Below are positions 1 to 7,456 of a stretch of 13,649 bases of DNA, piece by piece (the first letter of the stretch is position 1; each line of letters opens with the position of its first letter). Source of the DNA: Beijerinckiaceae bacterium (GTDB lineage: Bacteria; Pseudomonadota; Alphaproteobacteria; Rhizobiales; Beijerinckiaceae); assembly GCA_947456315.1 (NCBI GenBank), contig CANGRU010000011.1:1-13649 (forward strand), in the 5' to 3' direction. The notes below the pieces were generated by a model, which worked only from the letters and a program-made list of their open reading frames with translations, searched no databases and was not told the origin of the DNA. A program made the position numbers and the translations under genes.

Positions 1-724
1 CATTGACGGCCGTGCCCCAGGAGGCGGGAATATCATTGAGCTTGCGATAGGTAATGGCGCGCTGGTTCATCCATGAGCCAAACACGGCGCCGATCGCGCC
101 CCACAGCTGTTCTTTGGGATCTTGCGGGAAAGGCTTTCCCGTCGCCTCTTGCACCTTGGCCTTGTAGCCCTTGATCACCTCGCGCCAATCGGCGGCGGTG
201 AGATCGGTGTCGAGCATGTAATTGTGGTGATCCTTGAACTCTTCGAGGATCTCTTCGAACTCGTGATGATCCACATCAAGCACGACATTGGAATACATCT
301 GGATGAAGCGGCGATAGGAATCATAAGCGAAACGCTCGTCGCCAGCACTTTTGGCCACCGCATCCACAGTCGCATCATTGAGACCGAGGTTGAGCACCGT
401 ATCCATCATGCCGGGCATGGAGGCGCGTGCCCCCGAGCGCACCGAGACGAGCAGCGGATTGGCCGGATCGCCAAATGTGTGATGCGCAATCTTGCCGATA
501 TGGGCGAGGGCGGCCTCGACCTGACCTGTCAGCTCATCGGGATATTTGCGCCCATGGTCATAAAACCATGTGCAGACTTCGGTCGAAATGGTGAAGCCCG
601 GGGGCACGGGGAGACCCAGATTGGACATTTCAGCAAGATTGGCGCCCTTGCCGCCGAGCAAATCACGCATGCTGCTCTGGCCTTCGGCCGTGCCGTCACC
701 GAATGTGTAAACCCATTTGGTCAT
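1..724 (-). CDS. ppdK: Pyruvate, phosphate dikinase, N-terminal part (cut by window edge)
   Basis: Pyruvate phosphate dikinase interconverts ATP, phosphate and pyruvate with AMP, pyrophosphate and phosphoenolpyruvate in the cytoplasm, at the gluconeogenic/C4 node. The 241 residues present start [11 protein letters not shown] and continue with the glycine-rich [10 protein letters not shown] (about residues 24-33), LPVPPGFT (38-45), RSGA (96-99) and PGMMDT (104-109). These are hallmarks of the N-terminal nucleotide-binding PPDK domain. The family is usually near 880-890 residues, so the phosphohistidine and PEP/pyruvate domains lie beyond the left edge. The start at 722-724 gives the canonical family N-terminus, and a GGGGA-like ribosome-binding stretch lies upstream. 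The gene diverges from dxs. No frame break is seen. The similar PEP synthase is less likely because MTKWVYTFG and PGMMDT are PPDK-like. Confidence 0.96.
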   Translation of the reverse strand, partial: MTKWVYTFGDGTAEGQSSMRDLLGGKGANLAEMSNLGLPVPPGFTISTEVCTWFYDHGRKYPDELTGQVEAALAHIGKIAHHTFGDPANPLLVSVRSGARASMPGMMDTVLNLGLNDATVDAVAKSAGDERFAYDSYRRFIQMYSNVVLDVDHHEFEEILEEFKDHHNYMLDTDLTAADWREVIKGYKAKVQEATGKPFPQDPKEQLWGAIGAVFGSWMNQRAITYRKLNDIPASWGTAVN

Positions 725-982
725 GTCGATCGTCCCCGGACGGAATCAAGATAAGGGCGAGCCCTGCCCTCTATACGGCCCTCTCTAGGCGCTGGACCGG
801 AGGAGTCAATTCGCTCTTGGTCCCCACCAGCAGCCAGATGCGGCCAAGCCCATGTTCAGCACAGATGTGGCGAAAGAGCGTCAATGTGCACCAATTGGCA
901 GTGCCAGCCCTGTCGTGCTAGCCAATGCCACCCTATTCCAGTCCGGCCAAAAGCCATTTGATCCTGATCAGAGCCTGAAATT
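725..982. other. Divergent intergenic region ppdK/dxs
   Basis: This 258-bp gap must hold the promoters for both ppdK (minus) and dxs (plus). I found no convincing -35/-10 pair for either. A TTGGCA hexamer at 895-900, which begins a short palindrome (TGGCA-G-TGCCA, 896-906), is the only noticeable motif on the dxs side. A TATAGA-like hexamer reads on the minus strand at 770-775, without a well-spaced -35. No credible small gene was recognised. Confidence 0.5.
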
Positions 983-2923
983 TTGCCAAACCCCTCCAAA
1001 ACACCCCTTCTCGACCGGATTTCAACGCCGGCCGACCTGCGCCAGCTGCCCGAGGGCGAGCTGAAGCAGGTTGCGGCCGAGCTGCGGGCCGAGACCATTG
1101 ATGCCGTTTCCGTGACGGGCGGGCATCTGGGCGCGGGTTTGGGCGTGGTCGAGCTGACGGTGGCTATCCACCATGTTTTTGATACGCCGCGTGACCGGCT
1201 CATCTGGGATGTCGGGCATCAGGCCTATCCACACAAGATTCTGACCGGACGGCGCGAGCGCATCCGCACGCTGCGCCAGGGCGGCGGCCTGTCGGGCTTC
1301 ACCAAGCGCTCCGAGAGCGAATATGACCCGTTCGGCGCGGCCCATTCCTCGACCTCCATTTCGGCGGGTCTCGGCATGGCGGTGGCGCGCGATCTGGATG
1401 GCCGCAAAAACAATGTCATCGCCGTCATCGGGGATGGCGCCATGTCGGCCGGCATGGCCTTTGAGGCTATGAACAATGCGGGTGCGATGCATTCGCGCCT
1501 GATCGTCATTCTGAACGACAATGACATGTCGATTGCCCCGCCGGTCGGCGCCATGTCGGCCTATCTGGCGCGGCTGGGTGCAACGCGCACCTATCTCAAG
1601 CTGCGCGACATCGGCAAACAGCTCACCCGCCAATTGCCCGCGCGCCTTGATCGCGCGATCACACGCGCGGTGGAACATGCGCGCGGCTATGTGACCGGCG
1701 GCACTTTGTTTGAAGAACTCGGCTTCTATTATGTCGGGCCCATCGACGGACATAATCTCGACCAGCTTCTGCCGGTCCTGAAAAATGTGCGCGACACCGA
1801 TGTCGGCGGTCCGGTGCTGATCCATGTCATCACGCAAAAGGGCAAGGGCTATGCGCCGGCTGAGAGCGCGGACGACAAATATCACGGCGTCAACACATTC
1901 GATGTGGTGACGGGCGCGCAAGCCAAGCCCAAGGCCAATGCGCCCTCTTACACACGCGTCTTTGCCGATGCGCTGATCAAGGCCGCGCGCGAGGATGACA
2001 AAATTGTCGCCGTCACCGCCGCCATGCCGACCGGCACGGGGCTTGATCTGTTCGGACAGGAATTTCCCAAGCGCACGTTTGATGTCGGCATTGCCGAACA
2101 GCATGCCGTGACTTTTGCCGCCGGTCTGGCGACCGAAGGTTACAAGCCGTTTTGTGCGATTTACTCGACCTTCCTGCAGCGCGGCTATGATCAGGTCGTG
2201 CATGATGTGTCGCTGCAAAATCTGCCTGTGCGTTTTGCCATTGATCGCGCGGGCCTTGTGGGCGCGGATGGTGCGACCCATGCGGGCTCGTTCGACATTG
2301 CCTATCTGGGCATCCTGCCCGACATGACGATCATGGCGGCGGCTGACGAGGCCGAGCTTGTGCATATGGTCGCCACTGCCGCCGCTTACGATGCGGGCCC
2401 GATTGCCTTCCGTTATCCGCGTGGCGAAGGCGTTGGTCTTGAACTGCCGACCTTTGGCAATGTGCTCGAGATCGGCAAAGGCCGCATCATGCGCGAGGGC
2501 ACGCGTATCGCGATCCTGTCGCTGGGCACACGCCTCGCAGAAGCCTTGCAAGCCGCTGACATGCTGGGTGCGCAGGGTCTGTCGACGACCGTGGCTGACG
2601 CGCGTTTCGCCAAGCCGCTCGACCGCGATCTCATTCGCCGATTGGCCGCCAACAATGAAGTGCTGATCACGATTGAAGAAGGCACGATTGGCGGCTTTGG
2701 CTCCTTCGTCATGCAAGCGCTCGCCGAAGATGGCGCACTTGATGGCGCAGGCCGCCGCGTGCCGCTGAAATTCCGCGCCATGGTCTTGCCCGATGCCTAT
2801 CAGGATCATGACAAGCCCGAGCGCCTCTATGCGCAAGCGGGGCTCGATGCGAAATCCATCGTCGCCAAAGTGCTCTCGGTGCTGGGTCGCGAAGACGATG
2901 CGGCCAAAGCGCTGATTGCGTGA
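983..2923 (+). CDS. dxs: 1-deoxy-D-xylulose-5-phosphate synthase
   Basis: DXS condenses pyruvate and glyceraldehyde 3-phosphate to 1-deoxy-D-xylulose 5-phosphate, using thiamine diphosphate. This is the entry step of the MEP isoprenoid pathway and also feeds thiamine and pyridoxal synthesis. The 646-residue product has family length. Visible landmarks are [16 protein letters not shown] with the conserved His at 48, [10 protein letters not shown], the ThDP/Mg motif [18 protein letters not shown] (residues 150-167), the central transketolase-type [10 protein letters not shown] with catalytic Glu372, [11 protein letters not shown], and the C-terminal [11 protein letters not shown]. The start is a TTG at 983. 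An in-frame stop lies at 965-967 and no ATG or GTG lies between, so translation begins at TTG (or less likely the ATT at 980), giving the usual N-terminus ending in KTPLLDRI. No strong Shine-Dalgarno sequence is visible. It is the first gene of a probable operon with tlyA. Confidence 0.97.
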   Translation: MPNPSKTPLLDRISTPADLRQLPEGELKQVAAELRAETIDAVSVTGGHLGAGLGVVELTVAIHHVFDTPRDRLIWDVGHQAYPHKILTGRRERIRTLRQGGGLSGFTKRSESEYDPFGAAHSSTSISAGLGMAVARDLDGRKNNVIAVIGDGAMSAGMAFEAMNNAGAMHSRLIVILNDNDMSIAPPVGAMSAYLARLGATRTYLKLRDIGKQLTRQLPARLDRAITRAVEHARGYVTGGTLFEELGFYYVGPIDGHNLDQLLPVLKNVRDTDVGGPVLIHVITQKGKGYAPAESADDKYHGVNTFDVVTGAQAKPKANAPSYTRVFADALIKAAREDDKIVAVTAAMPTGTGLDLFGQEFPKRTFDVGIAEQHAVTFAAGLATEGYKPFCAIYSTFLQRGYDQVVHDVSLQNLPVRFAIDRAGLVGADGATHAGSFDIAYLGILPDMTIMAAADEAELVHMVATAAAYDAGPIAFRYPRGEGVGLELPTFGNVLEIGKGRIMREGTRIAILSLGTRLAEALQAADMLGAQGLSTTVADARFAKPLDRDLIRRLAANNEVLITIEEGTIGGFGSFVMQALAEDGALDGAGRRVPLKFRAMVLPDAYQDHDKPERLYAQAGLDAKSIVAKVLSVLGREDDAAKALIA

Positions 2924-2937
2924 TGCGCCAGACTGTA

Positions 2938-2969
2938 TCTGGATTGCTTTGCTTCGCTCGCAATGACGG
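2938..2969. repeat. Half copy of REP-like inverted repeat
   Basis: The sequence starting TCTGGATTGC and ending CTCGCAATGACGG, in the dxs-tlyA gap, matches the right arm of the complete repeats at 11298-11387 and 12550-12632. The left arm is absent, so it cannot form the long hairpin of the complete copies. It fills more than half of the 58-bp spacer inside what looks like a single transcription unit. Confidence 0.75.
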
Positions 2970-2981
2970 CGCGAGACATTC

Positions 2982-3713
2982 ATGAAATCCCGCGCCGATC
3001 TTCTGCTTGTCGAGCGCAAGCTGTTTGCCTCGCGGGCCAAGGCGCGGGAGGCCATTGAAGCCGGACTTGTGCTGGTCGATGGTGTGGCGCTGAAAAAGCC
3101 CTCCGACATGGTCGATCCGAAATCCAAAATCGATGCGCAAAAGCCCTACAGCTGGGTGTCGCGTGGCGGGTTGAAGCTTGAAGCGGGTCTCGCGCATTTC
3201 AACATCGAGGCCAAAGGGCGCATCTGTCTGGATGTCGGCGCGTCGACCGGCGGCTTTACCCATGTGCTCTTGGCGGGTGGTGCCGAGAAAATCTTTGCCG
3301 TTGATGTCGGTCAGGATCAGCTGCACGAAAAGCTGCGCAAGAGCCCGCGCGTGGTCAGCCTCGAGCAGACCGATGCACGCGTGCTGGATGCCACACTCAT
3401 CCCGCAAGCGCCCTCGCTCGTCGTCTGCGATGCCTCTTTCATCTCCCTCAAACTGGTCCTGCCCCAAGCCCTTCAACTGGCGGCACCCGGCGCTTTTCTG
3501 GTGGCGCTGATCAAGCCGCAATTCGAGGCCGGCCGTCAGGCGGTCAAGGAGGGGCGCGGAATCGTGCGCGACGGCGCCATTCACGAGGCGGTTTGCGCCG
3601 ATATTGCAGAATGGCTCGCAGGCAGTGGCTGGAACGTGCTAGGGATCACGCCCTCTCCCATTGCCGGTGGCGATGGCAATCTCGAATTTCTGATCGGCGC
3701 CCAAAAATCATGA
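2982..3713 (+). CDS. tlyA: TlyA family rRNA (cytidine-2'-O)-methyltransferase
   Basis: TlyA-type enzymes use S-adenosylmethionine to 2'-O-methylate ribose in rRNA (16S and/or 23S in mycobacteria); many are annotated as hemolysin A. The 243-residue product has an N-terminal S4 RNA-binding domain (residues about 3-60, beginning RADLLLVERKLFASRAKAREAI). The RGGLKL segment and an FtsJ/Rossmann domain with the SAM motif DVGASTGGFT (84-93) follow. A K-D-K-E type tetrad is readable as Lys65, Asp150, Lys178 and Glu235. Length and domain order are normal. The ATG at 2982 gives the standard N-terminus, but only a weak ribosome-binding site precedes it. The stop overlaps the ATG of the next gene (ATGA), suggesting translational coupling. 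Its place after dxs is a common alphaproteobacterial arrangement. The exact rRNA target is unknown here. Confidence 0.93.
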   Translation: MKSRADLLLVERKLFASRAKAREAIEAGLVLVDGVALKKPSDMVDPKSKIDAQKPYSWVSRGGLKLEAGLAHFNIEAKGRICLDVGASTGGFTHVLLAGGAEKIFAVDVGQDQLHEKLRKSPRVVSLEQTDARVLDATLIPQAPSLVVCDASFISLKLVLPQALQLAAPGAFLVALIKPQFEAGRQAVKEGRGIVRDGAIHEAVCADIAEWLAGSGWNVLGITPSPIAGGDGNLEFLIGAQKS

Positions 3714-5011
3714 CGAACCGCCTGCATCTCAATGCCGAAGTGCTGATCTCGCGCCTTGGCCAGCGTGGCGAGGGCTTGGCCTCTTTTGAAGGCGGCCAGC
3801 TCGCTGTGCCCTATGCGCTGCCCGGCGAGCGCGTGCGCGTGGAAGTGGACCGCGACCGCGCCAAGCTGGTTGATGTGCTGGAGCCGAGCGCTGACCGCAT
3901 TCCGGCTTTTTGTCCGCATTTCACCACCTGCGGTGGCTGCGCCGTGCAGACTTTGGCCAAAGCCCCTTATGAAGAATGGAAGCGCGGGCTGGTGGTCCAT
4001 GCGCTGGCTGTGGCGAAAATCGACACGGAGATTGCACCCCTCATCGACGCGCATGGCGCGGGACGCCGCCGCGCGACCTTCCATTCGCGTGTCATTGATG
4101 AAGGCATGAGCCGCAAGCGTCTGGAACTGGGCTTCATGCAGGCGCGTGCGCATACCATTGTGCCGATCCCCGATTGCCCCATTCTCGATGTCGGCCTCAA
4201 CGGCGCGATGGAAGCTGCGCGCGCTGCCGCCACCGTTCTCATTCCGCTGGGCAAACCTCTGGATATTGTGGCGACCGCCACAGATGAAGGCCTTGATCTT
4301 GATCTGCGCGGCAGTGGCCCGCTCGACTTCGGTTATGTGCAAGCTTTGATCGAAGTGGCGGGCAAGCATGATCTGGCGCGCATTTCCAATCATGGCGAAG
4401 TGCTGATTGAGCGGCGCCCGCCCAATCTGCAAATGGGTCGCGCAACTGTAACGCTGCCTGCCGGCGGCTTTTTGCAAGCCACGGCTTTGGGGGAAGAGAC
4501 CCTCGCCAAACTCGTCTGCGATGCGGCCAAAGGTTCCAAGCGTGTGGCTGATCTGTTTGCGGGCTCGGGCACATTTGCTCTGCGCTTGGCTGAACAAGCC
4601 GAAGTGACCGCCGTTGAAGGCGATGATGCTGCAATGAAAGCGCTGACGCGTGGCGCGGGCTATGCCAAAGGCTTGAAGCAAGTGCGCACGGAGACGCGCA
4701 ATCTGTTCACGCGCCCGCTGATGGGTGGCGAACTCGACAAGCTTGATTGCGTGGTTTTCGATCCGCCGCGTGCGGGTGCTGAAGAGCAAGCCCATGCGCT
4801 GGCCGCTTCCAAACTGCCACTGATCATCGGCGTCTCGTGCAATCTGCAATCCTTCACCCGCGATGCGCGGATTTTGATCAACGGCGGCTACAGGCTCGAA
4901 AAAGTCACCCCGGTGGACCAGTTCCGCCATTCCGCCCATGTCGAGGTTGTCGGTGTCTTCCGCCGCATCCCCGGCCCCAAACCCAAACGCCGCGGCAGCC
5001 TTTTGGGCTGA
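3710..5011 (+). CDS. TrmA/RlmD-type Fe-S class I SAM-dependent RNA (uracil-C5)-methyltransferase
   Basis: This family methylates C5 of a uridine in rRNA or tRNA; RlmD modifies U1939 of 23S rRNA. The 433-residue product has an N-terminal TRAM-like beta domain (about 1-62) and an Fe-S cluster motif CPHFTTCGGC with Cys68, Cys74 and Cys77, plus a fourth Cys156 in IPDCPIL. The SAM loop is DLFAGSGTF (281-289), DPPRAG starts at Asp351, and the nucleophile motif SCNLQSFTRD has catalytic Cys377. All key residues are present. I chose ATG 3710 because it overlaps the tlyA stop as ATGA and starts directly before the TRAM domain. The frame is open further upstream to 3593, but that segment lies inside tlyA and is low-complexity basic sequence. 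The target (U1939, U747 or tRNA U54) cannot be settled by eye, so no symbol is given. Confidence 0.92.
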   Translation: MTNRLHLNAEVLISRLGQRGEGLASFEGGQLAVPYALPGERVRVEVDRDRAKLVDVLEPSADRIPAFCPHFTTCGGCAVQTLAKAPYEEWKRGLVVHALAVAKIDTEIAPLIDAHGAGRRRATFHSRVIDEGMSRKRLELGFMQARAHTIVPIPDCPILDVGLNGAMEAARAAATVLIPLGKPLDIVATATDEGLDLDLRGSGPLDFGYVQALIEVAGKHDLARISNHGEVLIERRPPNLQMGRATVTLPAGGFLQATALGEETLAKLVCDAAKGSKRVADLFAGSGTFALRLAEQAEVTAVEGDDAAMKALTRGAGYAKGLKQVRTETRNLFTRPLMGGELDKLDCVVFDPPRAGAEEQAHALAASKLPLIIGVSCNLQSFTRDARILINGGYRLEKVTPVDQFRHSAHVEVVGVFRRIPGPKPKRRGSLLG

Positions 5012-5038
5012 CGCGAAAAGCCCGCTAGAGTGTGGCCC

Positions 5039-6454
5039 ATGAGTGCAACACGGCCCGACCTTCTGCAAAAACTCGCTGCCATCGTGGGCGATGCGCATGT
5101 GCTATGCGCCGGCCCCGATATGGCGGGCTATTTGAGCGAGCCGCGTGATCTGTTTCATGGCGCCGCACTGGCCGTCGTGCGGCCCGGCTCGACACAAGAG
5201 GTCGCCGCCATTTTGCGCCTGTGCCACGACAGCGGCACGGCCATTGTCCCACAAGGCGGCAATACAGGGCTTGTCGGCGGGCAAGTGCCGGATGGTTCGG
5301 GCCATGCGATCCTTCTCTCGCTCACGCGCATGGACCGTCTGCGCGAAACCGATCTCGCCTCCAACACGATGATTGTCGAGGCGGGCATGACGCTCGCCCG
5401 CGTGCAGGAAGAAGCAGACAAAGCCGATCGGTTGTTTCCACTCTCACTTGCCTCCGAAGGCTCGTGCACGATTGGTGGCAATCTCGCCACCAATGCAGGC
5501 GGCACGGCGGTGCTGACTTATGGCAATGCGCGCGAATTGGTGCAGGGGCTTGAAGTCGTGCTGGCTGACGGGCGCGTGCTGAGCAATCTGTCCAAACTGA
5601 AAAAAGACAATACCGGCTATGACCTGAAACATCTCTTCATGGGATCGGAAGGCACGCTCGGCATTATCACCGCCGCTGTGGTGAAATTGTTTCCGCGCCC
5701 GCGCAGTGTCGAAACGGCGTTTGTCGGATTGAAAAGTCCAAAAGCCGCGCTTGATCTTTTGATGCTGACGCAGAAGCTCGTGGGGCAGGATGTGAAAACA
5801 TTCGAACTGATGCCGCGCATCGGCATCGACTTTGCGCTGAAACATGGCAGCAACACCCGCGATCCGCTCATGTCATCGCATGATTGGTATGTGATGCTGG
5901 AACTGGCCTCCAGCGCGGAGGCCGGTTTGCATGAGACCATGCTGCATGTGCTGCAACAGGGCATGGATGCCGGCGTGATCGACGATGCAGTGCTGGCCAG
6001 CTCGCTCGACCAGCGTGCCGGTTTCTGGCGTTTGCGCGAGCTGATGTCGGATGTGCAAAAGCTTGAGGGCGGCTCGATCAAACATGACGTGTCCGTGCCG
6101 GTCGCACGCGTGCCCGAGTTTATCGCCGCCGCCAGCAAAGCGATTGTCGCCGCCATGCCCGGAGCACGCCCTGTGCCGTTCGGACATCTGGGCGATGGCA
6201 ATATTCACTTCAACATTTCGCAAGCCGTGGGCGCCGACAAGCAAGCCTTTCTGGCACGTTGGGATGAAGCCAATGCGATTGTGCATGGCCTAGTTGCGGA
6301 GATGCAGGGCTCGATTTCTGCCGAACATGGCATCGGCGTTTTGAAACGCGATTTGCTGCGGCAGGTGAAAGATCCAGTGTCGCTGGATGTCATGCGCGCA
6401 ATCAAAGCAGCGCTTGATCCCAAGGGCATTATGAATCCGGGCAAGGTGCTTTAG
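5039..6454 (+). CDS. FAD-binding D-2-hydroxyacid dehydrogenase (GlcD / D-2-hydroxyglutarate dehydrogenase-like)
   Basis: The product resembles the FAD-linked oxidase family that oxidises D-2-hydroxyacids (D-2-hydroxyglutarate, D-lactate, glycolate) to 2-oxoacids, passing electrons to the respiratory chain. The 471-residue protein has the N-terminal PP-loop for FAD, PQGGNTGLVGG (71-81), then GGNLATNAGG (146-155) and HLFMGSEGTLGIITAAVVKLFP (198-219). The C-terminal substrate domain carries HLGDGNIHFN (383-392), SAEHGIG with Glu429, and a DPKGIMNPGK tail. The His383/His390 spacing and the downstream Glu fit the metal ligands known in D-2-hydroxyglutarate dehydrogenase. A GTG at 5030 could add three residues; ATG 5039 is preferred, with TAGAG upstream. 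It starts 27 bp after the methyltransferase stop, so co-transcription is likely. The true substrate is undetermined. Confidence 0.9.
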   Translation: MSATRPDLLQKLAAIVGDAHVLCAGPDMAGYLSEPRDLFHGAALAVVRPGSTQEVAAILRLCHDSGTAIVPQGGNTGLVGGQVPDGSGHAILLSLTRMDRLRETDLASNTMIVEAGMTLARVQEEADKADRLFPLSLASEGSCTIGGNLATNAGGTAVLTYGNARELVQGLEVVLADGRVLSNLSKLKKDNTGYDLKHLFMGSEGTLGIITAAVVKLFPRPRSVETAFVGLKSPKAALDLLMLTQKLVGQDVKTFELMPRIGIDFALKHGSNTRDPLMSSHDWYVMLELASSAEAGLHETMLHVLQQGMDAGVIDDAVLASSLDQRAGFWRLRELMSDVQKLEGGSIKHDVSVPVARVPEFIAAASKAIVAAMPGARPVPFGHLGDGNIHFNISQAVGADKQAFLARWDEANAIVHGLVAEMQGSISAEHGIGVLKRDLLRQVKDPVSLDVMRAIKAALDPKGIMNPGKVL

Positions 6455-6465
6455 GGCAGCTCCCT

Positions 6466-6589
6466 ACCCTCTCCCAAAGGGAGAGGGTGGCTGCAAAGCA
6501 GCCGGGTGAGGGGTTACGCCCTCATATTGTTTGATTGTAACCCCTCATCCGGTCGCTCTCGCGACCACCTTCTCCCTCTGGGAGAAGGT
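6466..6589. repeat. Multi-hairpin palindromic element, copy 1
   Basis: Five stems are readable. Hairpin 1 (6466-6488) is ACCCTCTCCC-AAA-GGGAGAGGGT. Hairpin 2 (6489-6503) is GGCTGC-AAA-GCAGCC. A long central stem pairs GGGTGAGGGGTTAC (6504-6517) with GTAACCCCTCATCC (6537-6550) with a single G-T pair. Hairpin 3 (6551-6566) is GGTCGC-TCTC-GCGACC. Hairpin 4 (6567-6589) is ACCTTCTCCC-TCT-GGGAGAAGGT. The whole is an inverted pair of two similar half-units. It sits 11 bp after the D-2-hydroxyacid dehydrogenase stop and 18 bp from the stop of the convergent SRAP gene, so it may act as a bidirectional terminator although no T-run is present. A second copy lies at 10670-10788. Confidence 0.88.
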
Positions 6590-6607
6590 TACGCGCGCTC
6601 GTTCAGA

Positions 6608-7360
6608 CTAAAACAATTCCCCCTGTCCGCTCGTCGGCTTCGGCTTCTTCTCGCGCTTGGGTGCCGGCTCTGGTGGCGCGCCGGTGGCGGGCTCTTGAAT
6701 CCACACACCATCATTGGACACTTTATTCACCGCCGGACCGATCTCGAGAAGATCGAGCATGTCTTCGCGCGCCGGGCGCATGAGTTGCGCCGCCTCATCC
6801 GTATCGCGCTCGTCGGGCGACAACCACAGATCAAATTGCGCACGCTCCAGCAGCACCGGCATGCGATGATGCACGGGTGACATGAGCTCATTGGCGGCCG
6901 TGGTCAGCACGCAAGCCGTATCGACCTCTTCGCCATCGGGCCCGATCCAGGTTTCCCAGAGCCCCGCCATGCCGAGCGGTGCGCGATCTTGGCGGCGGAT
7001 GAGAAAGGGACGCGAGGTCTGCCCCTCTGTGCGCTGCCACTCATAAAAACCATCCGCCAGAAACAGGCAGCGCCGACGGCGCAGCGCATTGCGAAAGCTC
7101 GGTTTTTCCGCCGCACTTTCAGCACGCGCATTGATGACGAGCGGATAATCCTTCGGGTCTTTGATGAAAGTGGGCAAAAAGCCCCAGCGCATCAGCGTGA
7201 AATGGCGCGCGATTCCCTCACCCTCGCGCGCGGCATGGACGATGGGCACGGGTTGCGTCGGTGCGATATTCGCGCGGAGCGGGAAATTCGGTTGTTCGAC
7301 ATAGTCGAAATAGGCGCGCACAGCGTCCGGAGGCAGCGTGATGGCTAAGCGTCCACACAT
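6608..7360 (-). CDS. SRAP domain protein (SOS response-associated peptidase; YedK/HMCES family)
   Basis: SRAP proteins covalently trap abasic sites in single-stranded DNA through a Cys at position 2, shielding them until repair. The start is set at 7358-7360 because the family requires Met-Cys-Gly-Arg (MCGRLAI) with Cys2 exposed after Met removal. A 15-residue upstream in-frame extension (beginning MCQPFVNQ) would bury it and is rejected. The catalytic set is present: Cys2, Asn77 in VINARAES, Glu107 in DGFYEW and His164 in VHHRMPV. MRWGF (57-61) is also typical. Length is 250 residues. The last 26 or so residues form a Pro/Lys-rich, probably disordered tail ending QGELF, which matches the QxxLF pattern of sliding-clamp-binding peptides. 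The gene diverges from an unknown gene at 7457 and converges on the dehydrogenase at 5039. Confidence 0.95.
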   Translation of the reverse strand: MCGRLAITLPPDAVRAYFDYVEQPNFPLRANIAPTQPVPIVHAAREGEGIARHFTLMRWGFLPTFIKDPKDYPLVINARAESAAEKPSFRNALRRRRCLFLADGFYEWQRTEGQTSRPFLIRRQDRAPLGMAGLWETWIGPDGEEVDTACVLTTAANELMSPVHHRMPVLLERAQFDLWLSPDERDTDEAAQLMRPAREDMLDLLEIGPAVNKVSNDGVWIQEPATGAPPEPAPKREKKPKPTSGQGELF

Positions 7361-7382
7361 TTTGAGGGCCTTTGTAACATTC

Positions 7383-7411
7383 TGGTTAACAAATGGTTGA
7401 CACATTAACCA
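7383..7411. promoter_or_regulatory. Candidate operator in divergent SRAP/unknown-gene promoter region
   Basis: Within the 96-bp gap, TGGTTAACAAA (7383-7393) is followed directly by TGGTTGACACA (7394-7404), an 11-bp-period direct repeat matching at 9 of 11 positions. The first TGGTTAA also pairs with TTAACCA at 7405-7411 as an inverted repeat. The geometry resembles the alphaproteobacterial LexA box (GTTC-N7-GTTC), but the fourth base of each half is A and G rather than C. It is also one base off the CtrA motif TTAA-N7-TTAAC (TTAA 7386-7389, TTGAC 7397-7401). Which regulator binds, if any, is unknown. Confidence 0.35.
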
Positions 7412-7456
7412 AGATTATGGTTTCAAGTGCCCATTCCTAGCATATGAGATTTCAAA

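Noticed and set aside
122..754. A 210-codon plus-strand open frame opposite ppdK
   Set aside because: The minus strand here encodes a clear PPDK N-terminus; the plus frame is a His/Ile/Gly-rich shadow.
725..982. Thiamine riboswitch or small RNA upstream of dxs
   Set aside because: No THI-box core or other conserved riboswitch motif could be read; only a short TGGCA-G-TGCCA palindrome is present.
1022..3127. A 701-codon open frame on the minus strand opposite dxs and the start of tlyA
   Set aside because: It mirrors the codon structure of dxs, is rich in His, Arg and Gly, shows no recognisable domain, and dxs is an unmistakable conserved gene on the other strand.
3593..3709. 39-residue N-terminal extension of the TrmA/RlmD-type protein
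   Set aside because: It lies wholly inside tlyA, is Arg/Trp-rich without domain character, and ATG 3710 gives both the ATGA overlap and the normal TRAM-domain start.
3581..5098. A 505-codon open frame on the minus strand opposite the Fe-S methyltransferase
   Set aside because: It is an antisense shadow of a well-supported gene, with no motif and no ribosome-binding site.
6466..6589. Considered as a CRISPR-like array or a structured riboswitch
   Set aside because: There are no repeated units with equal-length spacers, and it lies after stop codons of convergent genes rather than in a 5' leader.
7361..7405. 15-residue N-terminal extension of the SRAP protein (MCQPFVNQNVTKALK)
   Set aside because: The family needs Cys directly after the initiator Met; the downstream MCGR at 7360 is the conserved catalytic N-terminus. 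The extension's own Met-Cys is coincidental.
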